Positions 15,948 through 22,733 of a stretch of 27,262 nt of DNA are shown here, one piece after another (within the stretch, counting starts at the first letter, position 1; every line of letters starts with the position of its first letter). The notes beneath the pieces were generated by a model. That model saw only the letters and a list, made by a program, of their open reading frames with translations. It did no database searches and had not been told where the DNA came from. The translations under genes were made by a program, and so were the position numbers. Source of the DNA: Flavobacteriaceae bacterium (lineage in GTDB: Bacteria > Bacteroidota > Bacteroidia > Flavobacteriales > Flavobacteriaceae). The stretch lies in contig CANCFZ010000005.1 of assembly GCA_947377425.1 (NCBI GenBank), positions 1-27,262 of the forward strand, written 5' to 3'.

Positions 15948-16844
15948 ATGAACAAAGTAAAACAGCAATTCAGTATTAAAGACCTAGAAAATCTTTCCGG
16001 AATTAAAGCACATACCATTAGAATTTGGGAAAAAAGGTATCAAATTTTTAATCCAAACCGAACAGAAACTAATATCCGATTTTATTCACTTGATGAATTG
16101 CAAAAATTGCTTAATATTTCATTTTTAAATGGTTATGGATATAAGATTTCGCGTGTTGCCGAATATTCTGAATTAGAATTAAACAAATTGGTTAAGCAAG
16201 TTTATTCAGAAAAAACCAATGCTATTTTTTCGATAAATGTTCTAAAATTGGCTATGCTTAACTTTGATGCTGTTCTATTTAATGAAACTCACAATGAGCT
16301 CTCAAAAACTAAAAGTTTCAGTCAGATATTTCTTCAAGTTTACACTCCTTTCTTGCGTGAAATTGGTGTGCTTTGGCAAACTTCAGCAATCAAACCAATT
16401 CATGAACATTTTATTTGTTACCTAATTTATCAAAAACTTATTGAAAACATAAGTTTAATTCAGACTGAAAAGCAATTAGTTGAAAACGACACAACTGTAG
16501 TTTTGTTTCTTCCTGAAAATGAAGTCCACGAAATTTCATTAATGTTTATCAATTATCAACTTATTAATAAAGGATATCGAACTATTTATTTAGGATCAAG
16601 TGTGCCGTTTAAAGATTTAGAGGAAATTAATAAATTTTATGATAATATTCAATTTGTTTCCTATTTTACAGTAATGCCTTACGTGAGTGAATTAGATGAC
16701 TATTTATCTAATTTTGAAAAAAACATACTTCAGAATAACTCGTGTAAACTTTATGTTTCAGGCAATCAATCTAAAAATATTACTTCAAAATATCAGTCTA
16801 TTTTTAAATTTGATACAATTGAAGATTTAATAAGTTCAATTTAA
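15948..16844 (+). CDS. CarH/LitR-like MerR-family regulator with B12-binding-type C-terminus
   Basis: A 298-residue transcription factor. Residues 7-75 form a MerR winged helix (FSIKDLENLSG, HTIRIWEKRY, RFYSLDEL). Residues 90-175 resemble the helical cap of CarH and contain its W-x9-EH motif exactly: W143, E153, H154. From 183 on is a Rossmann-like cobalamin-binding domain with E192-x-H194 in place of the usual E/D-x-H-x-x-G, then NKGYRTIYLGSSVP. In CarH-type proteins adenosylcobalamin drives tetramer formation and DNA binding in the dark, and light breaks it. Here Gln144 occupies the position of the Thermus His132 ligand, so photochemistry may differ. The gene lies directly upstream of the carotenoid operon, whose crtI promoter it probably controls. 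ATG 15948 is chosen over TTG 15924. Confidence 0.82.
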   Translation: MNKVKQQFSIKDLENLSGIKAHTIRIWEKRYQIFNPNRTETNIRFYSLDELQKLLNISFLNGYGYKISRVAEYSELELNKLVKQVYSEKTNAIFSINVLKLAMLNFDAVLFNETHNELSKTKSFSQIFLQVYTPFLREIGVLWQTSAIKPIHEHFICYLIYQKLIENISLIQTEKQLVENDTTVVLFLPENEVHEISLMFINYQLINKGYRTIYLGSSVPFKDLEEINKFYDNIQFVSYFTVMPYVSELDDYLSNFEKNILQNNSCKLYVSGNQSKNITSKYQSIFKFDTIEDLISSI

Positions 16845-16864
16845 CATTTGTTTAATCTTATTAC

Positions 16865-16892
16865 GTTTAACAATGTAGTATTTTTGTTAAAC
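16865..16892 (+). promoter_or_regulatory. Perfect 9-bp inverted repeat in the crtI promoter
   Basis: GTTTAACAA (16865-16873) and TTGTTAAAC (16884-16892) are exact reverse complements with a 10-base spacer, so half-sites are 19 bases apart, near two helical turns. The right arm overlaps the presumed -7 box. A further related half-site, TTTGTTTAA, lies at 16847-16855. This is the layout expected for an operator bound by a dimer or tetramer of the adjacent MerR/B12 regulator. Confidence 0.6.
16879..16886 (+). promoter_or_regulatory. Candidate -7 box (TATTTTTG) of the carotenoid operon
   Basis: TATTTTTG matches TAnnTTTG and ends 18 bases before the crtI ATG. No TTG occurs 17-23 bases upstream; the nearest TTTG is 28 bases away at 16847-16850. 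The box lies between and partly within the arms of the inverted repeat, so a bound regulator would block polymerase. Confidence 0.5.
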
Positions 16893-16895
16893 AAA
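16883..16895 (+). promoter_or_regulatory. Operator-like palindrome at the crtI promoter
   Basis: TTTGTTAAACAAA is a perfect 6-bp inverted repeat around a single A. It begins inside the -7 box exactly as the related element at 15923-15935 does in the regulator promoter. Confidence 0.5.
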
Positions 16896-16904
16896 ATAAA
16901 TTAA

Positions 16905-18365
16905 ATGAAAATTGCGATAATTGGGTCTGGTTTTTCATCATTAGCTTCTTCATGTTATTTAGCACAGGCGGGTTTTGAAGTAACTGTTTATGAAAAAAAT
17001 GCTACAGTAGGAGGAAGAGCTCGACAGTTAAAAGGAAATGGATTTACTTTTGATATTGGTCCAACTTGGTATTGGATGCCCGATGTTTTTGATAAATTTT
17101 TTAATGATTTCAATAAAAAAACTTCTGATTATTATTCTTTAGAAAAACTTTCTCCAGCTTATAAAGTTTATTTTGGAGAAAATAACTCTATTGATATCGC
17201 AGATAATTTGAAAGAAATAACGGCAACATTTGAATCAATCGAAATTGGAAGTGGAAAGAAATTGGAGTCTTTTATAGAAGAAGCTAAGTTAAATTATGAA
17301 ATTGCTATTAAAGATTTAGTATATCGACCAGGCGATTCAATTATAGAATTGGTTACGTTGCAAACTGCCAAAAGAGTAACTCAATTTTTTTCAACAATTA
17401 GTAAAACTGTAAAATCTAAATTTAAAGATTATCGTTTACAACAAATTTTAGAATTTCCTGTATTGTTTTTGGGAGCAAAGCCGTCTAATACACCGGGTTT
17501 TTATAATTTTATGAATTATGCCGATTTTGGTTTGGGAACTTGGCATCCAAAAGGAGGAATGTTCAAGGTTGTTGAAGCTATGGAAACTTTGGCTGTTGAA
17601 CTTGGAGTAAAATTTCAAACAAATGCTACAGTTGAAAAAATTATCGTTGAAAATAATAAAGCAGTAGGTTTGGTTGTAAATGGTAAAAATATCAAAGCTG
17701 ATGTAGTTTTAAGTGGTGCGGATTATCATTTTACGGAAACTTTATTAGAAAAAAATCAGCGTCAATATTCAGAAAAATATTGGGATTCTAAAACGTTTGC
17801 TCCGTCTTCATTATTGTTTTATGTTGGTTTTGATAAAAAAATTGAAAATGTAAATCATCATACCTTGTTTTTTGATGCTCCTTTTGAACAACATGCTAAA
17901 GAAATTTATGACACTAAACAATGGCCAAAAAAGCCATTGTTTTATGCAAGTTTCCCTTCTATGACGGATCATTCTTTTGCTATGAAAAATCAAGAAGCAG
18001 CTACTTTTTTAATTCCTTTAGCCATTGATTTAAAAGATACGCCAGAAATTAGAGAATATTATTTTAATAAGATAATGAATCGATTTGAAATATTAACTAA
18101 GCAATCTGTCAGAAAACATATTGTTTTTAAATCTTCTTATTGCGTTAATGATTTTAAAGAAGATTATAATTCTTATAAAGGAAATGCTTACGGGTTGGCA
18201 AATATTTTAACTCAAACTGCTTTCTTAAGACCAAAAATTAAAAGTAAAAAGGTTCAAAATCTATACTTCACTGGTCAGTTGACAGTTCCAGGACCGGGAG
18301 TGCCACCAGCTTTGATTTCTGGAAAAATTGCTAGTGAAAAAATAATAAAAGAGTATAAACTATGA
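16905..18365 (+). CDS. crtI: Phytoene desaturase (lycopene-forming)
   Basis: A 486-residue FAD-dependent desaturase that converts phytoene to lycopene. The N-terminal dinucleotide fold is clear (IIGSGFSSLASSCYLAQAG, G7-x-G9, with the acidic end of the second strand at E30), followed by GGRARQ and FDIGPTWYWMP. The C-terminal CrtI signature reads LYFTGQLTVPGPGVPPALIS. Length is normal for bacterial CrtI. The number of desaturation steps is not readable, but the downstream lycopene cyclase implies four. It is the first gene of the crt operon and overlaps crtB by four bases. Regulation probably comes from the inverted repeats just upstream. Confidence 0.93.
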   Translation: MKIAIIGSGFSSLASSCYLAQAGFEVTVYEKNATVGGRARQLKGNGFTFDIGPTWYWMPDVFDKFFNDFNKKTSDYYSLEKLSPAYKVYFGENNSIDIADNLKEITATFESIEIGSGKKLESFIEEAKLNYEIAIKDLVYRPGDSIIELVTLQTAKRVTQFFSTISKTVKSKFKDYRLQQILEFPVLFLGAKPSNTPGFYNFMNYADFGLGTWHPKGGMFKVVEAMETLAVELGVKFQTNATVEKIIVENNKAVGLVVNGKNIKADVVLSGADYHFTETLLEKNQRQYSEKYWDSKTFAPSSLLFYVGFDKKIENVNHHTLFFDAPFEQHAKEIYDTKQWPKKPLFYASFPSMTDHSFAMKNQEAATFLIPLAIDLKDTPEIREYYFNKIMNRFEILTKQSVRKHIVFKSSYCVNDFKEDYNSYKGNAYGLANILTQTAFLRPKIKSKKVQNLYFTGQLTVPGPGVPPALISGKIASEKIIKEYKL

Positions 18366-19201
18366 AATCATTATTTGATACATCTTCAATAGATTGTAGT
18401 AAAACAATCACTAAAAATTACAGCACCTCTTTTTCGTTAGCAATAAAAATGTTGGCACCCAAAATCCAAAATGATATTTATGCAATTTATGGATTTGTTC
18501 GATGTGCTGATGAAATTGTAGATTCTTTTCTCGATTATAATCAAGCAGAATTATTATCGGAATTTGAGTTGGATTTTCAGAAAGCATGTGATAGAAAAAT
18601 TAGTTTGAATCCTGTTTTGAACGCTTTTCAAGAAGTAGTACATCGTTATGATATGATGGAATTAGTTGTGCCTTTTTTAAAAAGTATGCGAATGGATTTG
18701 AATAAAAAAGAATATTTAACACAAAATGAATATGAAGAATATATCTTTGGTTCGGCAGATGTAGTTGGATTAATGTGTTTGATGGTTTTTGTCAATGGCG
18801 ATAGAAATAAATATAATGAATTAAAGTATGGTGCTATGAAACTTGGTTCTGCTTTTCAAAAAGTAAATTTTTTAAGGGATTTGAAGCACGATTCAGAAAC
18901 ATTAGGAAGGATATATTTTCCAAATGTTGATGTGAATAATTTATCACATGACTGTAAAAGAAAACTCGTTGCCGAAATTGAAGCCGATTTTGATGAAGCT
19001 TTAATAGGTATAAAAATGTTGCCAAAAGAAGCTAAATTTGGCGTTTACACTGCCTACAGATATTATAAAAGTTTGCTATTAAAAATAAGCAACACGCAAC
19101 CCGATGAATTATTAAACAAACGAATTAGGGTTGGCGATTTTAGTAAACTATTTATTATTGGTAAATCGTATGTGAAATACCAATTAAATTATATGTTATG
19201 A
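18362..19201 (+). CDS. crtB: Phytoene synthase
   Basis: A 279-residue squalene/phytoene synthase that joins two geranylgeranyl diphosphate molecules head to head. Both aspartate-rich motifs are present: D50-E-I-V-D54 in YGFVRCADEIVD, and D173-L-K-H-D177 in NFLRDLKHDSETLGRIYFP. These bind the Mg2+-diphosphate groups. No GGPP synthase gene is in the window, so substrate must come from elsewhere in the genome. Four-base ATGA overlaps at both ends tie it to crtI and crtZ. Confidence 0.93.
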   Translation: MKSLFDTSSIDCSKTITKNYSTSFSLAIKMLAPKIQNDIYAIYGFVRCADEIVDSFLDYNQAELLSEFELDFQKACDRKISLNPVLNAFQEVVHRYDMMELVVPFLKSMRMDLNKKEYLTQNEYEEYIFGSADVVGLMCLMVFVNGDRNKYNELKYGAMKLGSAFQKVNFLRDLKHDSETLGRIYFPNVDVNNLSHDCKRKLVAEIEADFDEALIGIKMLPKEAKFGVYTAYRYYKSLLLKISNTQPDELLNKRIRVGDFSKLFIIGKSYVKYQLNYML

Positions 19202-19647
19202 TAAATTTGCAATATATAGCAGTTGCATTGACTACTTTTTTAGTGATGGAAACTGTTACTTGGTTAACGCATAAGTATTTGATGCACGGGTTTTTATGGT
19301 ATTTGCATAAAGATCATCATCAGCCTAAATACCAATCTTTTTTTGAAAGAAATGATTTGTTTTTTGTAATATTTGCTATTCCAAGTATTCTTCTTTTTTA
19401 TTTTGGAATTAATCCAGAGTTGAATTACTTGTTTTTTATTGGATTTGGAATTTTATTATATGGAATGGCTTATTTTTTTATTCATGAAATCATTATTCAT
19501 CAACGTATTAAATGGTTTTCGAGAACAAAAATAAAGTATTTTGTAGGTTTGCGTAAAGCTCATAAAATTCATCACAAACATTTAGGAAAGGAAGAAGGAG
19601 AATGTTTTGGTATGTTGTATGTTCCTAAAAAATATTTTAAAATGTAA
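19198..19647 (+). CDS. crtZ: Beta-carotene hydroxylase
   Basis: A 149-residue membrane di-iron hydroxylase that converts beta-carotene to zeaxanthin by way of beta-cryptoxanthin. The four histidine clusters are intact: H25-x4-H30, H37-x2-H40-H41, H96-x4-H101 and H122-x2-H125-H126. Hydrophobic helices lie at about 5-22, 53-70 and 75-95. The short length and HKYLMHG and RKAHKIHH motifs favour CrtZ over other fatty-acid-hydroxylase family members, and the neighbours confirm it. It overlaps crtB by four bases and shares its last base with the next start. Confidence 0.93.
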   Translation: MINLQYIAVALTTFLVMETVTWLTHKYLMHGFLWYLHKDHHQPKYQSFFERNDLFFVIFAIPSILLFYFGINPELNYLFFIGFGILLYGMAYFFIHEIIIHQRIKWFSRTKIKYFVGLRKAHKIHHKHLGKEEGECFGMLYVPKKYFKM

Positions 19648-20339
19648 TGGATAAATACCTTTATTTAACAATTAATATTGCAAGTTTTTTGGTTCCTTTT
19701 TTGGCTAGTTTTTATCCAAAACATCCTTTTTATAAGAATTGGAAAAACTATTTTAAAGCTAATTTAATAGTTGCTGTGTTTTTTATTATTTGGGATGTTT
19801 TTTTTACAAAAATTGGTGTTTGGGGATTTAATAATCGTTATCTTCTAGGTTTAAAATTGATTAATATTCCTATTGAAGAAGTGTTATTTTTCTTTTGTAT
19901 TCCTTATTCTAGTGTGTTTGTTTATTTTTCTTTAAATTATTTAGTAAAGAAAAATTCACTAAAAAAGTACCAACAATTTATTACATTATTTCTTGCTATT
20001 GGTTTGGGTATAGTTGGATTGTTTTTTTTGAATAGACTGTATACTTCTGTTACTTTTATTTTAACTTCTTTGTTTTTATTTTTCAATTATATAAAGAAAA
20101 CGGATTTTTCAAGAATTTACTTTTCTTATTGTATTACGTTATTTTTCTTTTTTATTGTAAATGGAATTCTAACTGGAAGTTTTATTGATGAACCAGTTGT
20201 TTGGTATAATAACAATGAAAATTTAGGAATTAGAATGGGAACAATTCCTGTAGAAGATGTTTTTTATGGTTTTTTGCTAATAGCTTCAATTATTCAAATT
20301 TTCGAGTATTTGAATAATAGTAAATTAAACATAAAATAA
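19647..20339 (+). CDS. crtYcd: Lycopene beta-cyclase, fused CrtYc-CrtYd type
   Basis: A 230-residue membrane protein with about seven helices and two homologous halves, as in the lycopene cyclases formed by fusion of the CrtYc and CrtYd subunits. Each half has its acidic proline motif: INIPIEEVLFFF (P75, E77, E78) and GTIPVEDVFYGF (P201, E203, D204). The segment IIWDVFFTKIGVWGFN is also characteristic. It would turn lycopene into beta-carotene, the substrate of CrtZ. This type is unrelated to the flavoprotein CrtY. Last gene of the operon; it faces a convergent gene across 102 bases. Confidence 0.88.
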   Translation: MDKYLYLTINIASFLVPFLASFYPKHPFYKNWKNYFKANLIVAVFFIIWDVFFTKIGVWGFNNRYLLGLKLINIPIEEVLFFFCIPYSSVFVYFSLNYLVKKNSLKKYQQFITLFLAIGLGIVGLFFLNRLYTSVTFILTSLFLFFNYIKKTDFSRIYFSYCITLFFFFIVNGILTGSFIDEPVVWYNNNENLGIRMGTIPVEDVFYGFLLIASIIQIFEYLNNSKLNIK

Positions 20340-20397
20340 GAATATAAATGATTGAAAAAATTGGCTAAAAAGAATAAAAAAGAATAGATGGAAAATA

Positions 20398-20425
20398 TAT
20401 TGAAACTTCAATACTGTTACAGTAT
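20398..20425. terminator. Two overlapping palindromes between convergent genes
   Basis: TATTGAA-AC-TTCAATA (20398-20413) and ATACTG-TTA-CAGTAT (20411-20425) share three bases, so only one hairpin can form fully at a time. They lie between the convergent crtYcd and DUF5808-like genes. No U-tract follows either, so intrinsic termination is uncertain. Confidence 0.3.
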
Positions 20426-20441
20426 CTAACAATTAATTTGT

Positions 20442-20678
20442 TTAAAGATGATATTTTTTATGAGGTATAAAAATAATTACACTTATAATTAGCGTCATCA
20501 TAATAACAAAGACTATTACAGATTTTTTATTTGCAAAATTAACTGTCCAACCCATCCACGGAATTCTTTTAGGTGGAAAAATACGGTTGTCTTCCGGATT
20601 GAAATAAAGGCATCCAAACTTCCAATTCTTTGGATTTTGATTCCATTTTTCTAACGTTTCTTTTGAAAGTTTTTCCAT
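20442..20678 (-). CDS. Small DUF5808-like single-pass membrane protein
   Basis: A 78-residue protein. The soluble N-terminal part has NWKFGCLYFNPEDNRIF, PPKR and GWTVNFAN, which match the DUF5808 pattern as I know it (aromatic-rich, with NPED and a GWTxNFAN end). One membrane helix follows at about 53-71. Its function is unknown. The ATG is one base from the stop of lptB, so it is co-transcribed with the LPS export ATPase, but no functional link is shown. Confidence 0.7.
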   Translation of the reverse strand: MEKLSKETLEKWNQNPKNWKFGCLYFNPEDNRIFPPKRIPWMGWTVNFANKKSVIVFVIMMTLIISVIIFIPHKKYHL

Positions 20679-20679
20679 T

Positions 20680-21420
20680 TTAAAACTCTAATTTCTTTTT
20701 GCGAAGTTCAAAATTTTGTCCAAGATAAACTCTTCTTACCATTTCATCTTCTACTAATTCTTCTGGAATTCCAGCTTTTAGAATTCCACCTTCAAACATT
20801 AAATAGGTTTTATCAGTAATTGCCAAAGTTTCTTGAACATTGTGGTCGGTAATTAAAATACCAATATTTTTGTTTTTTAATTGGGCTACAATTCTTTGAA
20901 TATCTTCAACTGCAACTGGGTCAACTCCTGCAAATGGTTCATCAAGAAGAATGAATTTTGGATCGGTAGCCAAACAACGAGCAATTTCGGTTCTTCTACG
21001 TTCGCCACCCGATAGTAAATCACCACGATTGGTGCGAATGTGTTCCAAACTAAATTCAGCAATCAAACTTTCCATTTTGGCAACTTGTTCTTCTTTAGTA
21101 TGTTTTGTAAGTTGTAAAACGCTTAAAATATTATCTTCAATACTTAATTTTCTAAAAACCGAAGCTTCTTGCGCCAAATAACCAATTCCATTTTGAGCAC
21201 GCTTGTACATAGGAAATTCTGTAATATTCATATCGTCTAGAAAAATATTTCCAGAATTTGGTTTAACCAATCCCACAATCATATAAAAGGAAGTTGTTTT
21301 TCCAGCACCGTTTGGACCCAAAAGTCCAACAATTTCTCCTTGATTTACTTCAACAGAAATTCCTTTTACAACACTTCTTCCTTTGTAGGTTTTAACTAAA
21401 TTTTCGGCTCTTAATTTCAT
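20680..21420 (-). CDS. lptB: LPS export ABC transporter ATP-binding protein
   Basis: A 246-residue ABC ATPase. It has Walker A GPNGAGKTT (K41), the signature LSGGERRR (136-143), Walker B FILLDEP (D160, E161) and the H-loop His193 in ITDHNV. The VEDIQRIVAQLKN and YLGQNFEL regions are typical of LptB. LptB powers extraction of lipopolysaccharide from the inner membrane with LptF and LptG, which are not in this window. The gene lies downstream of a 160-base repeat-containing gap, so it may have its own promoter, although I found no clear TAnnTTTG box there. Confidence 0.92.
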   Translation of the reverse strand: MKLRAENLVKTYKGRSVVKGISVEVNQGEIVGLLGPNGAGKTTSFYMIVGLVKPNSGNIFLDDMNITEFPMYKRAQNGIGYLAQEASVFRKLSIEDNILSVLQLTKHTKEEQVAKMESLIAEFSLEHIRTNRGDLLSGGERRRTEIARCLATDPKFILLDEPFAGVDPVAVEDIQRIVAQLKNKNIGILITDHNVQETLAITDKTYLMFEGGILKAGIPEELVEDEMVRRVYLGQNFELRKKKLEF

Positions 21421-21425
21421 CGTTT

Positions 21426-21587
21426 AATTAGATAATTTCGTAATTTGAAAATGAGATAATTAAAAAATTAACTCAAATATTTATTATATAAACAAATTAA
21501 ATTAAAAATATTCAATTTGATAAATGAATTAACATATTATTGCGTTTTCAAATTATCTAATTGAATAATTTTCTCATTGTCTAATTG
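21426..21587. repeat. Inverted intergenic repeat pair upstream of lptB
   Basis: AATTAGATAATTT at 21426-21438 and its exact reverse complement at 21550-21562 flank an AT-rich core. Related but imperfect units follow each arm: AATTTGAAAATGAGATAATT at 21442-21461, and the reverse complement of CAATTAGACAATGAGAAAATT at 21567-21587. The right-hand unit contains the stop codon of the CMD gene. I associate such AATTAGATAATTTGAAAA-like units with flavobacterial intergenic repeats, from memory only. No other copy was seen in this window. Confidence 0.6.
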
Positions 21588-21925
21588 TTTTCCAAAGCTT
21601 CCCAGAATTCATAAGCTCGTCTTAAATGTGGAATTACAATTGTTCCTCCAACAAGAGTTGCAATTCCCATAGCTTCCATCATTTCTTCTTTTGTAATTCC
21701 TTCTTTGTAAGAAGTTTCCAAATGATATTTGATGCAATCGTCACATCTTAAAACGGTTGAAGCTACTAATCCCAATAACTCTTTGGTTTTTACATCCAAT
21801 GCGCCGTCTGCATAAGCATTAGTATCCAAATTGAAAATGCGTTTTACTATTTTATTGTTGTCTGCCAATAATTTGTCATTCATTTTTGAACGATATTCAT
21901 TGAATTCTTTAACTTGATTGCTCAT
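21581..21925 (-). CDS. Carboxymuconolactone decarboxylase/AhpD-like family protein
   Basis: A 114-residue protein with the CMD-fold core LDVKTKELLGLVASTVLRCDDCIKYH, including the C-x2-C redox pair and a nearby His, which is the AhpD-like active-site pattern. Then comes KEGITKEEMMEAMGIATLVGG. Such proteins are often small peroxide or disulfide reductases; the substrate is unknown. The start is placed at ATG 21925, giving MSNQVKEFNEYR; an upstream in-frame TTG at 21949 is unlikely. The start lies 17 bases inside the 3' end of tatC, so translation is coupled. Confidence 0.85.
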   Translation of the reverse strand: MSNQVKEFNEYRSKMNDKLLADNNKIVKRIFNLDTNAYADGALDVKTKELLGLVASTVLRCDDCIKYHLETSYKEGITKEEMMEAMGIATLVGGTIVIPHLRRAYEFWEALENN

Positions 21926-22733
21926 CTTTTTTGCGTTTTTTAGCAACAACTGCAGCTATTAATATACTCACTTCGTATAATGCTAGTAAAGGTATAGAAA
22001 CTATAATTTGGCTCGGAATATCGGGTGGTGTTACAATTGCTGCAACGGTTAGATTAATTACAATGGCAAATTTTCTGTATTTTCTTAAAAACTCGGGAGT
22101 TACTAATCCTAATTTTGCCAAGAAATAGATTATTATTGGCATTTCAAATACTAATCCGCTTCCAACCAGCGACGTTTTTACCATACTGACATAAGAATCA
22201 ACAGTAAACTGATTGACTATGCTTTTACTTACATTAAACGTTCCAAAGAAATTTATAGAAAGCGGTAATACTACAAAATATCCGAAAAGAACACCAATAA
22301 AAAAAAGAAGTGAAGAAATTACGATGAAAGAGCCAGCATGTTTGCGCTCGTTTTCATATAATGCTGGACTAATGAATTTCCATACTTGCCATAATATATA
22401 AGGAAAGGCTAAAATAAATCCTGCTGTAATTAGTGTCCATAAATACATAGAAAATTGTCCGCCAACTTCTGTGTTTTGTATTATAAACTTAAATTCGGTT
22501 GCACAAGCATAAGTGTCATCAACACCGAAAAAATGAGTTACTTCACAAAAAAAACGATACGTAACAAAACTTGGGTCTTTTGGTCCGAATATGATGGTAT
22601 CAAATATAAAATCGTCTACAAAATAACAGGCACAACCCAAAATTAAAATTGCAGTTGTACTTCTTACTAGCAACCATCTTAAATCTTCAAGATGATCCAT
22701 AAATGACATTTCCTTACTTATTTTCTTTGCCAT
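21909..22733 (-). CDS. tatC: Sec-independent (Tat) protein translocase subunit TatC
   Basis: A 274-residue protein with six membrane helices. The cytoplasmic N-terminus has the signal-recognition motif FMDHLEDLRWLLVRS (L15, E16, L18, R19), and WQVWKFISPALYENERK holds the conserved Glu of the second cytoplasmic loop. These sites bind the twin-arginine signal of folded cargo. The loop between helices 1 and 2 is longer than in E. coli TatC, as I would expect for Bacteroidota. TatA and TatB genes are not nearby. Its ATG overlaps the stop of kdsD by one base. Confidence 0.93.
   Translation of the reverse strand: MAKKISKEMSFMDHLEDLRWLLVRSTTAILILGCACYFVDDFIFDTIIFGPKDPSFVTYRFFCEVTHFFGVDDTYACATEFKFIIQNTEVGGQFSMYLWTLITAGFILAFPYILWQVWKFISPALYENERKHAGSFIVISSLLFFIGVLFGYFVVLPLSINFFGTFNVSKSIVNQFTVDSYVSMVKTSLVGSGLVFEMPIIIYFLAKLGLVTPEFLRKYRKFAIVINLTVAAIVTPPDIPSQIIVSIPLLALYEVSILIAAVVAKKRKKDEQSS

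Noticed and set aside
20438..20447. TTTGTTTAAA near the end of the DUF5808-like gene as another regulator site
   Set aside because: It lacks the second half of the palindrome and a -7 box, and lies at a 3' end; a chance match in AT-rich DNA is likely.
21926..21949. TTG at 21949 as start of the CMD/AhpD-like gene
   Set aside because: The extra eight residues only read through the end of tatC in another frame; ATG 21925 gives a typical N-terminus.
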